Positions 10,275-21,951 of a DNA stretch of 64,000 nucleotides are shown piece after piece. Source of the DNA: Streptomyces sp. Tue 6430 (lineage in GTDB: Bacteria > Actinomycetota > Actinomycetes > Streptomycetales > Streptomycetaceae); the NCBI GenBank assembly GCA_021568835.1, contig JAKGSH010000010.1:558001-622000 (forward strand), written 5' to 3'. Numbering within the stretch: the stretch's first letter is position 1; each line of letters begins with the position of its first letter. The translations under genes and the position numbers were made by a program. Below the pieces are notes generated by a model. That model saw only the letters and a program-made list of their open reading frames with translations. It had not been told where the DNA came from and did not search any database.

Positions 10275-11516
10275 TCATTCCCCGGATCGTCCGTCCCCGT
10301 GCACTGCCTGGAGGATGCCGGGCAACGCCGCGAGCAGCGCGTCCGCCTCGTCGTCGCCGAGGTTCAGCGGTGGCATCAGCCGGACGACGTCGGGGGCGGG
10401 CGCGTTGACCAGGAAACCGGCCTCCTGAGCCGCCTGGCGCACCTGGGGCGCGAGCGGCTCGGTGAGCACGATACCCAGGAGGAGCCCCGCGCCCCGGACA
10501 TAATCGATCAACGGGTGGCCGAGACCCTCGATTCCGTTGCGCAGCCGCTCGCTCTGCCGCTTGACGTTCTCCAGCAGGCCCTCGTTCTCGATGGTGTCGA
10601 GGACGGCGAGTCCGGCGGCGCAGGCGACGGGGTTGCCGCCGAACGTCGTGCCGTGCTGGCCGGGCCGGAGCAGTTCGGCGGCCCGGCCGAAGGCGACGGT
10701 GGCGCCGAGGGGCAGTCCGCCGCCGAGCTGCTTGGCGAGGGTGACCACGTCGGGCAGGACGCCTTCGTGGGCCTGGTACTCGAACCAGTGCCCGGTCCGG
10801 CCGATGCCGGTCTGCACCTCGTCGAGGACGAGGAGGGCACCGGTGGCGGCGGTGATGGCGCGGGCGGCCTTGAGGTAGCCGGCGGGCGGGACGACGACGC
10901 CGAGTTCGCCCTGGATCGGCTCGAGGACGACGAGCGCGGTCTCCTCGGTGACGGCGGCGGCCAGCGCCTGCGCGTCGCCGAAGGGGACGTGGGTGACGTC
11001 GCCGGGCAGCGGCAGGAAGGGTTCGCGCTTGCCGGGCTGCCCGGTGAGCGCGAGGGCGCCCATCGTACGGCCGTGGAAGGCGCCCTCGGTGGCCACGACG
11101 TGGGTGCGCCCGGTCAGCCGGCCGATCTTGAAGGCGGCCTCGTTGGCCTCGGCACCGGAGTTGCAGAAGAAGACCCTGCCCTCCCGGCCGAAGTGCCGCA
11201 GGAGCCGTTCGGCGAGGGCCACGGTCGGTTCGGCCAGGAAGAAGTTGGAGATGTGGCCGAGGGAGCCGATCTGCCGGGTCACGGCCTCGACGACGGCCGG
11301 GTGGGCGTGGCCGAGGGCGTTGGTCGCGATGCCGCCGACGAAGTCGAGGTAGCTGTTGCCGTCGGCGTCCCAGAGCCGGGTGCCCTCGCCGCGGACCAGG
11401 GGCAGCAGCGGGGTGCCGTAGTTGTTCATGAGCGCGCCCTGCCAGCGCGCGGTCAGTTCCTCGTTGCCGCTGACGGCGTCACCCGTGACGGCGTTGTTCA
11501 CGACGGCGTCGCTCAT
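10275..11516 (-). CDS. argD: Acetylornithine aminotransferase
   Basis: Fourth step of arginine synthesis: PLP-dependent transamination between N-acetylornithine and N-acetylglutamate semialdehyde. The 413-residue class-III aminotransferase shows [17 protein letters not shown] (cofactor Asp), [16 protein letters not shown] with the Schiff-base Lys, and [15 protein letters not shown]. Its ATG overlaps the argB stop by four bases (ATGA), indicating coupled translation within the arg operon. Confidence 0.96.
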   Translation of the reverse strand: MSDAVVNNAVTGDAVSGNEELTARWQGALMNNYGTPLLPLVRGEGTRLWDADGNSYLDFVGGIATNALGHAHPAVVEAVTRQIGSLGHISNFFLAEPTVALAERLLRHFGREGRVFFCNSGAEANEAAFKIGRLTGRTHVVATEGAFHGRTMGALALTGQPGKREPFLPLPGDVTHVPFGDAQALAAAVTEETALVVLEPIQGELGVVVPPAGYLKAARAITAATGALLVLDEVQTGIGRTGHWFEYQAHEGVLPDVVTLAKQLGGGLPLGATVAFGRAAELLRPGQHGTTFGGNPVACAAGLAVLDTIENEGLLENVKRQSERLRNGIEGLGHPLIDYVRGAGLLLGIVLTEPLAPQVRQAAQEAGFLVNAPAPDVVRLMPPLNLGDDEADALLAALPGILQAVHGDGRSGE

Positions 11517-12441
11517 GACGACTCCCCCTCTTTCTCGCCGGACACGGCTTTCTCGTCGGCCACGACCATCGTGCCGATGCCTTCGTCGGTGAAGATCTCC
11601 AGCAGGATCGAGTGCTGGACGCGGCCGTCGATGACGCGGGCGGTGGTGACGCCGCCCCGGACGGCGTGCAGGCAGCCCTCCATCTTCGGCACCATGCCGG
11701 AGGACAACTCCGGGAGGAGTTTCTCCAGTTGGGAGGCGGTGAGGCGGCTGATCACCTCGTCGGAGTTCGGCCAGTCCTCGTAGAGGCCCTCGACGTCCGT
11801 GAGGACCATGAGGGTTTCGGCGCCCAGAGCAGCAGCGAGTGCCGCAGCCGCCGTATCAGCATTGACGTTGTAGACATGTCCGTCGTCCTCGGAGCGGGCG
11901 ATGGAGGAGACGACCGGGATGCGGCCGTCGGCGAGCAGTGCCTCGATCGCGCCCGTGTCGATCGCGGTGATCTCGCCGACCCGCCCGATGTCGACCAGCT
12001 CGCCGTCGATCTCGGGCCGGTGCCTGACGGCGGTGATGGTGTGGGCGTCCTCGCCGGTGAGCCCGACGGCGAGCGGGCCGTGCTGGTTGAGCAGCCCGAC
12101 CAGTTCGCGCTGGACCCGGCCGGCCAGCACCATCCGTACGACGTCCATGGCCTCCTCGGTGGTGACGCGCAGGCCGGCCTTGAACTCGCTGACGATGCCG
12201 TGCCGGTCGAGGGCGGCGCTGATCTGCGGGCCGCCGCCGTGCACGACGACGGGCCGGATACCGGCGTGGTGCAGGAACACCACGTCCTGGGCGAAGGCGG
12301 CCTTCAGGTCCTCGTCGATCATGGCGTTGCCGCCGAACTTGATGACGACCGTCTTGCCGTTGTGCCGGGTCAGCCAGGGCAGCGCTTCGATGAGGATCTG
12401 GGCCTTGGGCAGGGCGGTGTGCTTCCGCGTGGGTCCATTGC

Positions 12442-12445
<4 letters not shown>
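11513..12445 (-). CDS. argB: Acetylglutamate kinase
   Basis: Phosphorylates N-acetylglutamate, the second step and usual feedback point of arginine synthesis. About 310 residues; motifs include [12 protein letters not shown] (phosphate-binding loop), [14 protein letters not shown] and [16 protein letters not shown]. The ATG at 12445 ([13 protein letters not shown]) overlaps the argJ stop by four bases. It has a long N-terminal helix before the kinase core, as in arginine-sensitive hexameric forms, so feedback inhibition by arginine is likely. Confidence 0.95.
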
Positions 12446-14664
<2,219 letters not shown>

Positions 14665-14674
<10 letters not shown>

Positions 14675-17328
14675 CATTCTCCGGAGGGACGGCCTGCCCC
14701 GCGCCGCCGCCGGACGGCGGTGAGGACGCCGAGCAGCGTCACGGTCAGCAGGGACGCGCCGCCCAGGGCCGTGCCCAGCCGCAGACCGGGCGGGTGGAAG
14801 GTGCAGGTGAGGCGGGTCGAGGAGCCGTCGAGGGGGACGGCGATCAGGCCGTGGTGGGCGTCGGCGGGCACGGCGGGGCCGTCGCCCGTGGCGCAGCGCC
14901 ATCCGGCGATCCGGGGCGCGGCGACGACGGCGGTCCCCGTGCTGCCCTCGGGGAGTTCCGCCCGGACCGTGCCGCCCAAGACGCTCACCTCGGTGGCGCC
15001 GGTGGCCGTGAGCCGCTCGACGGCGGCGTCCAGCCGGGCGGTGTCCAGGCAGCCGACGGCTCCGTCCGGGACGGTGCCCGGCCGGTCCGGGGACAGGTCG
15101 ACGCGCAGGAGTCCGGACACCGGGACGGTGCCCAGCCGCTGCATGGCGGCGATCTTGCTGACGGAGTCGGAGCGGAACCGGCCGGTCGGAGCGCCGGTGG
15201 GGGCGCCGGCGAGCCGCGCGGTGCCCGCGAAGCGCGGCGCCCACAGGTACACCTCGCTGCCCGCCGGGCACGCGGCCGTGATCGTCGGCCGGCCCGCGGC
15301 GGTCCGCGCGCCGGGGGCGTCGAGGCGTACGCCGGGCCGGTCGCCCCCGGTCCGGCGGGGCGCCGTCCCGTCGCCGGTCCGCACGGTGAGGCGGGGCACG
15401 GTGTAGACGCGGGTGCCCAGCAGGAGCTCCTGGTTGCGGTACGGCGAGGGCCCGAAGGCGGGGGCGCCGGCCGCGGCGGGCCGTACCGTCACCAGGGGCG
15501 GCACCTTCCGCCGGGACACGGTCACGCCGCTGCCGTCCTGCGGGAACCAGTTCTGGTGCGGGTCGGGCGGGGAGTGCACCCGGGCGCCGACGGAGAAGAC
15601 GGCGTCGGTGACGGCGTTGTCCAGGCTCTGGAGGCTGCGGCCGCCCGAGGTCCAGCCGCCGCCGAGGGCGGTGAGCGTACGGAACAGCACGTCGGAGGTG
15701 TGGCTGCTGTAGTACTGGGCGCCCTGGCCGCCGACCATCAGGGGGTCGTTGCCCACGGTCTGCTCCCGGCCCGGGTCGGTGCGGTGGCGGGGCCAGCCGT
15801 CGGCCTCGGCGACCGCGTCCGCCTGCTGCTGCCGCCGCTGCCCCCAGGGCGCGTAGTCGTCCATGTGCCCGAGCCGCGTGCGGGTGGCCACGGCGGCGGT
15901 GGCGGTGACCTCGCCGAGCTGTGTGCAAAGGAGCAGCGCCACGGCGCACACGGCGGGCACGGTACGGCGCCCGGTGCCGGGCGCACGCCCGGTGCCCGCA
16001 CGGCCGAGCAGGAGCAGGCCGCCCAGCGTGCCCGCCACGGCCAGGAGCAGCACGGCCCACGCCAAGGGCCGTACCAGGTCGCTGCGGCTCGCGACGGCGG
16101 CGATCAGCGCGAGCAGCCCGGCCGCCGCGGCCAGCGCGCGCCGGTCGGGCGGGCCGTACGAGAGCGCGTGCCAGGCCGCGATCACCAGGAGCGCGCACAC
16201 CACGAAGGTCTGCCGGTACCCGCTGCCCTGCGGGACGGCGAAGGCGTGCCAGAGCAGCTGGGTCGGGCCCCACTGCGTCGACAGCGTCACCACGGTCACC
16301 AGCACGGTCCAGCCGGCGCGCACCCGTACGGGCGCCGACCGCGCGAAGGGCAGCGAGAGGGCGAGCAGCAGCGCGGGGGTGCCCACGAAGAGTGCGGGCG
16401 AGCCGAAGCTGTACGTCGTCGGCAGCAGGCGGGCCAGGAGGTCCTGGGCGGGCACCGGGGTGAACCCCGTGAACCTGCCCGGGGAGGCGTGGGCGCTGCC
16501 GAAGTACACGACCGCCACCAGGGGCGCCGCGAGGCCCGTGCCGAGGGCGGCGGTCAGCACGGCCCGGCCCGCCGCGGCGAGGCCTTCCCGGCGCGGGAGT
16601 CCGCGGAGCCACAGCCGCAGGAGCAGCACGAGACCGGCGGCGAGGGTGGCCATGTACGCGGTGTAGAAGTTGGCGGTCCAGGCCGCGGCCACGATCCCCA
16701 CGCCGGGGAGGAAACGCCGTCCGGCCAGGGCCCACTCGCCGGCCAGGCACAGCAGCGGCAGGGCGACGAGGCCGTCGAGCCACATCAGGTTGTACGTGCC
16801 GCTCGACACGGTCCAGCCGCACAGGGCGTAGGACGCGCCGAGGAGTCCCGCCGCCCACCAGCGGCCGGGCCGCAGGTCACGGAGCAGCCGGGCCATCGCG
16901 GCGGCGGCGCAGGCGAGCTTCAGGACGGTGACGACGTACACCGCGAGGTCGATCCGGTCGCGCGGGAACACCGCGACGAGCGGGGCGAACGGGCTGGTGA
17001 CGTAGGTGGCGAGGTCGGGCAGGAAGCTCGCCCCGTAGCCGGACTGCCAGTTGAACAGCACGCCGCCGTCGGCCCGGCCGTGCAGCAGGTCCCACAGGTG
17101 CGCGTGGAACGGCAGGTACTGGTTGCCCAGGTCGTTGACGCTGCGGGTGCGCGGGCCGAAGGGGAAGCTGCGGGCGACGGCGTCGGAGGCGCAGAACGCC
17201 GTGACGGTCAGGAGGGCGGCGAGCAGGGACGGGGACCGCCCCGGCCGGGCCGGCGCCGGGAACCGTGGTACGGCGGGCATGCCGGCGAGCCTGGCACGCG
17301 CCCCGTCACCGGCGGGGAAACGGGACAT
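14665..17328 (-). CDS. YfhO family membrane protein
   Basis: About 887 residues. An N-terminal region of roughly a dozen hydrophobic helices with a conserved periplasm-facing loop (YGASFLPDLATYVTSPFAPL, GYRQTFVVCALLVIAAWHAL) is followed by a large extracytoplasmic C-terminal part and a final helix. This is the YfhO/GT-C-like architecture linked in other bacteria to glycosylation of lipoteichoic acids or lipid carriers; the acceptor here is unknown. The ATG at 17328 is preferred because AAAAGG lies at the right distance, while a GTG at 17337 abuts it. It ends in TAA, unusual at this GC content, inside the ARG-box region. Confidence 0.8.
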
Positions 17329-17407
17329 GTCGCGCACCTTTTGTGGGGGCCAACTACTCCCCCGGGGAAAGCAGTCGGCCCCTACTGGTGCCCTACGGCG
17401 GGCGTGC

Positions 17408-18784
17408 CTACTTCCGTCCGACGCGCAGGAAGGTGACCGAGTTCGCGGGGAAGGTGTACGTGAACCTGCCGGCCACGCCGGTGAAGGTGGACGTCACCGG
17501 CGCGACCGGGGTCGCGGTCTCGGAGTTGACCGCGTCCGGCGCGGCGGCCAGCGTGGTCACGCGGGCCCTGGAGGAGACCCTGGCGCCGCCGAGGTCGACG
17601 GCCGTCCGGGCCTCGGCGGACCGGGCGTCGGCGGACCGGGCGTTGACGACCTTGAGGATCAGGTCGCCGGTCCTGCGGTCCTCGGTGACGACCTGGCGGA
17701 ACGGTTCGGCCGGCTTGTCGTCGGTGAAGCTCCCCCATTCCCGGCCGTCGAGGTAGAGGGTGACCTGGCGGCCCCGCACCTTGACGTCGAGGTCGTAGGC
17801 GCGGCCCGTCTCGACGCTGCCGTCCTGGGCGAGCAGGGTGGACTTCGCGCCGTCCACGGCCTGTTCGACGGCGGACCGGGTGTTGTTCCAGCCGCCCAGG
17901 TTCCACCAGTAGTAGGTGCCGGTGTCCTTGACGCCGAAGGCGACGAGGAAGCCCTCCTTGCCGGACTTCTTGGTGGCCCTCACGTGCAGGTCGTAGTCGT
18001 GCCACGCCGGGTCCCCGGCGGAGACCATGGTGTTCTCGGCCGCGCCGTCGGTCTGCACGTACTGCCCGTCCTGGACGCTCCAGCTGCCGCCGCCCGTGTG
18101 GGTCCAGCGCCCGGCGTCACCGGAGAAGTCGTCGTCGAACAGGGTGGTCCCGTCGGCGCCGGTGACCTTCACGTCGTCGTACGCCGCGCTGGTCGCCCAG
18201 GTCGACAGGCCGACGGCGCCGGTGACGGGGCCGCTCACGGCGGGGGTGGAGGTGGCCGACGAGGGGACCACGCGGTCGCCGACGTTGGTCATGAACAGCT
18301 TCTGGACCTCGTAGTTGGCGGAGTTCCAGGAGGCGTGGTTGTTGAACCACACCAGGTCCGGGCGCCACTGCACGGAGTCCTCGTCGGCGAACAGCGGCGC
18401 GTAGGAGGCGAGTTTCACGACGTCCGCGTTGCGTTCGAGGCCGGTCATGAAGGCGGCCTCGGCGAGGCCGTTGCGGAAGGCGTTGCCCTGGGAGGCGTAC
18501 TCGCCGAGGAAGACGTCGGGGCCGCCGCGGTCGTAGGAGTCGTAGCGGTCGTTGTTCTGGAGGAACCACCGCGTGCTGTTGCAGTGGTGCTCGTCGACCA
18601 TGTCGTCGATCGCCGCGCCCCTGGTGGTGGGGTCGACGGTGATCGTGTAGTCGGTGGCGTCCTCGGCGTGGGCCGGGGCGGGCAGGAGGGCGGTCGCCGC
18701 CAGCAGGGCGGTGGCGGCGAGCCCGCGTCCGCGGCGGGCGGCGGTCGCACCGCGTGACGGGGTGGGGGTGGTGCTGGGTGACAT
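17408..18784 (-). CDS. Secreted GH51 alpha-L-arabinofuranosidase with large internal deletion
   Basis: 458 residues: signal peptide (LAATALLAATALLPAPAHA), then TDYTITVDPTTRGAAIDD joined directly to MVDEHHCNSTRWFL. In Streptomyces GH51 enzymes these two segments are normally several hundred residues apart (usual length about 820), so most of the N-terminal domain and half of the catalytic barrel, including the acid/base Glu, are missing. The nucleophile segment VFLGEYAS remains, followed by the C-terminal region with an embedded concanavalin-like domain (YYWWNLGGWNNT, VTLYLDGREWGSF). The frame is intact across the joint. Probably inactive; an assembly collapse is possible. Confidence 0.75.
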   Translation of the reverse strand: MSPSTTPTPSRGATAARRGRGLAATALLAATALLPAPAHAEDATDYTITVDPTTRGAAIDDMVDEHHCNSTRWFLQNNDRYDSYDRGGPDVFLGEYASQGNAFRNGLAEAAFMTGLERNADVVKLASYAPLFADEDSVQWRPDLVWFNNHASWNSANYEVQKLFMTNVGDRVVPSSATSTPAVSGPVTGAVGLSTWATSAAYDDVKVTGADGTTLFDDDFSGDAGRWTHTGGGSWSVQDGQYVQTDGAAENTMVSAGDPAWHDYDLHVRATKKSGKEGFLVAFGVKDTGTYYWWNLGGWNNTRSAVEQAVDGAKSTLLAQDGSVETGRAYDLDVKVRGRQVTLYLDGREWGSFTDDKPAEPFRQVVTEDRRTGDLILKVVNARSADARSAEARTAVDLGGARVSSRARVTTLAAAPDAVNSETATPVAPVTSTFTGVAGRFTYTFPANSVTFLRVGRK

Positions 18785-18821
18785 GGATACTCCGCGGCTC
18801 TCTGTACACGGACCGTACACG

Positions 18822-18843
18822 AATGTTCGAAATATCGGACATT
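18822..18843. promoter_or_regulatory. Inverted repeat between GH51 and DUF6314 genes
   Basis: AATGTTCGA-AATA-TCGGACATT has 9-bp arms with one mismatch, 38 bp upstream of the GH51 start; two GTACACG direct repeats lie between it and the gene. It could be the operator for the sugar-responsive regulator of the arabinofuranosidase, or serve the divergent gene. The regulator is not in the window. Confidence 0.4.
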
Positions 18844-18931
18844 GATCAGCACTTCGAACGGCAAGATAGGGAGGAGGACGGAGCGCGTCGATGGGTCGCG
18901 CGGTCACGGAGGGGACGGAGGTCGGCGCGCG

Positions 18932-19396
18932 ATGGGCGAGTTCTGGCCGGTGCCGGACGTCCTGGCGTTCCTCGCCGGGCGCTGGCGGGCCGAGCGGTCG
19001 GTGCGGGACCTTGCGAGCGGCGAGGCGGGGCACTTCGAGGGCACGACGGTTTTCGGCCCGCTGGACGGCGGCGGCCTGCTGCACGAGGAGTCCGGCACGT
19101 TCGTCTGGCGGGGCGTGCCGCGGCCCGCCGGGCGGACCCTGCGTTTCCTGCCCGGGCGGGCGCCGGGCACGGCCGACGTCACGTTCGCCGACGGGCGGCC
19201 CTTCCACGACCTCGACCTGACGAGCGGGCGGCACGTGAGCGGCCACCCGTGCGCCGCGGACCTCTACCGGGGCGAGTTCACCGTCCGGGACGCCGACCGC
19301 TGGCGGACGGTCTGGCGGGTGCGCGGCCCCGCGAAGGACCTGGTCCTCACCACCGACTACACGCGCGAGGCCACCGGCTACGCGCGCGAGGCCTGA
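18932..19396 (+). CDS. DUF6314 family protein
   Basis: A 154-residue small lipocalin-like protein: FLAGRWRAERSVRDL near the start, then GHFEGTTVFGPLD, LRFLPGRAPGTADVTFADGR and WRTVWRVRGPAKDLVLTTDY. These match an actinobacterial family with no assigned function. The ATG at 18932 is the first consistent with the conserved N-terminus. It is divergent from the GH51 gene, and its 3' end overlaps that of the convergent histidine-phosphatase-like gene. Confidence 0.7.
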   Translation: MGEFWPVPDVLAFLAGRWRAERSVRDLASGEAGHFEGTTVFGPLDGGGLLHEESGTFVWRGVPRPAGRTLRFLPGRAPGTADVTFADGRPFHDLDLTSGRHVSGHPCAADLYRGEFTVRDADRWRTVWRVRGPAKDLVLTTDYTREATGYAREA

Positions 19397-19969
19397 ACAG
19401 CGCTCCCCTCGAAGCGCAGGTTCCACCGTCCGCCGCGCCGGCGACGGTGGTCGTCGACAGCGAGCGCACGTCGAGGTTCCAGTACGTCGACGGCGGCGCC
19501 TTGAGCACGTAGACCAGGGCGGCCCGGATCACGCTCGGCTCGGCGACGGCCACGATCCGGCAGCCGTCCTCCACGGGCCGGGTGTCGAGCCAGCCGCCCA
19601 CCCGGGAGATGAACGCCAGCAGCGACTCGCCGCCGTGGGGAGTGGCCCGCGGGTCGGCCAGCCAGGCGTCCACCGCCTCCGGCTCCCGGGCCATCGCCTC
19701 CCCCAGCGTGAAGCCGCGCCAGCGCCCCATGTCGCAGTCCCGCAGGGCGAGCTGCACGAGCGGGGCGTACCGAGCGCGTCACCGGTGGCACGGCTGCGCG
19801 GGGTCGGCGAGCAGTAGCGCAGCTCGGCCGCGGCCAGCGGCAGGAGATCGCCGGCCGCCCGCTGCACCTCGTCCCAGCCCGCCTGGTCCAGCGGGCGGTC
19901 GTCCTCGAAACGCTCGGCGAGCGGAGCGGAACTGCGCGCCGCGGCGACGAACGTGACCCGGAGTGCCAT
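19378..19969 (-). CDS. Histidine phosphatase-like protein lacking the RHG motif (two frame breaks)
   Basis: The fold is recognisable from LRVTFVAAARSSAPLAERFEDDRPLD, LRYCSPTPRSRATGDALG, DCDMGRWRGFTLGEAM and GGESLLAFISRVGGWLD. The RHG catalytic motif of the superfamily is replaced by AARSS, so phosphatase activity is doubtful; actinobacterial relatives share this. Frames break near 19772 and 19424; one base each restores GYAPLVQLALRDCDMG and DGRWNLRFEGSAVQA, giving about 197 residues. The end overlaps the convergent DUF6314 gene by about 19 bp. Confidence 0.65.
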
Positions 19970-20000
19970 GCGGTGATGGTGGGACGCGCAAGGGGTCGGG

Positions 20001-20465
20001 TCAAGAGTCGCCGTGTGAAAGCTTCTCGAAAATCAGCGCCATCCAGTGGTCGGGCCGCTCCAGCGCCTCGAAGCCGATCTTCTCGTAGACGCCGTGCGCG
20101 TCGTGGGTGGCGAGCAGGAGGCGGCGCAGACCGTGCGGGCGCAGGTGGTCGCGGACGGCCGCGACCAGCGAGGTCCCGATGCCCTTCCCCCGCACCGCCG
20201 GGTCCACGTACACGTCGCACAGCCAGGCGAAGGTCGCCAGGTCGGTCACCACGCGCGCGTAGGCGACCTGTTGTCCGGACACCGTCTCGTACACGCCGAA
20301 GTTCAGCGACCCGGCGACGGCCCGCTCCTGCTTCTCGCGCTCCCGGCCGAGCGCCCAGTAGGCGTCGGTCGACAGCCAGCGGTGCACCCGTCCGACGTCG
20401 ATCCGGTCGGTGTCGGCGGAGATCTCGTAGCCCTCGGCGAGGGGCGGCGTGGTGCTGGAGGTCAT
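20001..20465 (-). CDS. GNAT family N-acetyltransferase
   Basis: A 154-residue single-domain acetyl-CoA transferase. The acetyl-CoA pyrophosphate loop is VDPAVRGKGIGTSLV (Q/RxxGxG/A type), preceded by FAWLCDVYV and followed by LLATHDAHGVYEKIGFEAL. The substrate amine is not predictable. Eleven bp separate its start from the MocR stop, so co-transcription is likely. Confidence 0.88.
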   Translation of the reverse strand: MTSSTTPPLAEGYEISADTDRIDVGRVHRWLSTDAYWALGREREKQERAVAGSLNFGVYETVSGQQVAYARVVTDLATFAWLCDVYVDPAVRGKGIGTSLVAAVRDHLRPHGLRRLLLATHDAHGVYEKIGFEALERPDHWMALIFEKLSHGDS

Positions 20466-20475
20466 GGAGGGACCC

Positions 20476-21937
20476 TCACAGACGGGATGTCCGGTGTCGA
20501 ACCGTTTCCGCGAGCACCTCGTCGCGGGCCGACCGCAGCCGCCGTACCCCTTCCGCGATCTCCTCGGCCCCGGCGGCGGCCGCGAAGCTCAGGCGGATGT
20601 GCGGGGCCGGGGGTTCGGCGCTGAAATAGGGGCGGCCGGGGGTCACGGCGACGCCCGCGCGCAGGGCCGCCGCCGTGAACGCCGGCTCCTGCGTGCCGTC
20701 GGGCAGACGCAGCCAGAGGTGGTAGCCGCCGGACGGGACGTGCGGGAGGGCGAGTTCGGGCAGGCCCAGGGCGAGGGCGGTGGTCAGGGTGTCGCGCCGG
20801 CTGCGCAACTCGGCCGCGACCGCCCGCAGGTGGCGCGGCCAGGCGGGCGAGCCGACGAGTTCGAGTGCCGCCTCCTGGAGGGGGCGGGGCACGAAGAAGG
20901 TGTCGACGACCTGGATGGCGCGCAGACGCTCCAGGACCGGACCGCGGGCGGCCAGGGCGCTGACCCGGAAGCTCGGCGAGGTCGCCTTGGTGAGCGAACC
21001 GACGTGGACGACGACGCCGTCGGGGTCGTCGGCGGCGAGCGGGCGGGCAGCGGCCCGGCGTCCTCGTGCGCGAGCCGCCGCACGAAGTCGTCCTCCACGA
21101 CGAAGGCGCCCGCCTCGCGGGCGATGCGCAGCACCTCACCGCGGCGGGCCGGGGCGAGGACGGCGCCGGTCGGGTTCTGGAACAGCGGCTGGCAGACGAA
21201 GACGCGGGCGCCGGTCGCGCGGAAGGCGTCGGCGAGCAGTTCGGGTTTGACGCCGTCGGGGTCCACCGGCACCGGCACCGGGCGCAGTCCCGCCGAGCGG
21301 GCGATCGCCAGCATGCCCGGATAGGTCGGCGACTCGACGAGCACCGGGGCGCCGGGCGGGCCAGCGCCCGCAGGGCGGTGGTGAGCGCGGTCTGGCCGCC
21401 GGCACTGACGAGCACCTCGGCGGCGGTGACCGCGCCGCCGATGGCGCGCGCGAACCACTCGCGCAGCTCCGGCAGCCCCTCCAGGGGCGGCCGCCCCCAG
21501 GCGCCGGGGCGTCGCGCGGCCCGCGCCAGGGCCGCCGACATGGCGCGCTCCGGTTGCAGGGAGGAATGCAGGTAGCCGCCGCTGAACTCGACGACGCCGG
21601 GCGGTGGGGCCGCGAGGGAGACGGTCACGCCGGAGGCGTCCACCGAGCGGGGCACGAGGTCGGCGCCCTCCGCGCTCAGCGCGACCTCCTGCCAGGAGGT
21701 GTCGCCGGCCGGTGCGGGCGCGGGGCGCGGCCCGGCCCGGAAGGCACCGGCGCCCGGCCGGGTGACCACCAGCCCCTCGGCGGCCAGTTGCGCAAGGGCC
21801 CGCGACACCGTCACGGGGCTCACCCGGAACCGCTCGACGAGGGCACGACTCGACGGGAGCTTTCCACCAGGAGAGTAGCGGTCGAGCTCCCTTCGGAGTC
21901 GATCTGCCAGTTCACCGACACTGCTACGCTCGTGCAT
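20476..21937 (-). CDS. MocR/GntR-type PLP-dependent transcriptional regulator (two frame breaks)
   Basis: N-terminal GntR winged helix (KLPSSRALVERFRVSPVTVS, about residues 25-44) fused to an aminotransferase-fold domain: PGAWGRPPLEGLPELREW, VLVSAGGQTALT, VFVCQPLFQNPTGAVLAPARR and, downstream, a Schiff-base Lys region. MocR proteins sense PLP or PLP adducts and usually control a divergent transporter or enzyme; here the divergent gene is an EamA exporter. Frames break near 21358 and 21041; restored length is about 487 residues. Its ATG at 21937 overlaps the divergent EamA ATG, with no ribosome site for either. Confidence 0.85.
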
Positions 21938-21951
21938 GAAGACACAGAGTA
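21925..21951. promoter_or_regulatory. Divergent leaderless promoters of MocR and EamA genes
   Basis: TACGCT (21925-21930) lies 5 nt before the EamA ATG, and TACTCT on the other strand (21951-21946) lies 8 nt before the MocR ATG. Neither start has a Shine-Dalgarno sequence. This spacing fits -10 hexamers whose transcripts begin at or near the start codons, so both mRNAs are probably leaderless. Confidence 0.45.
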
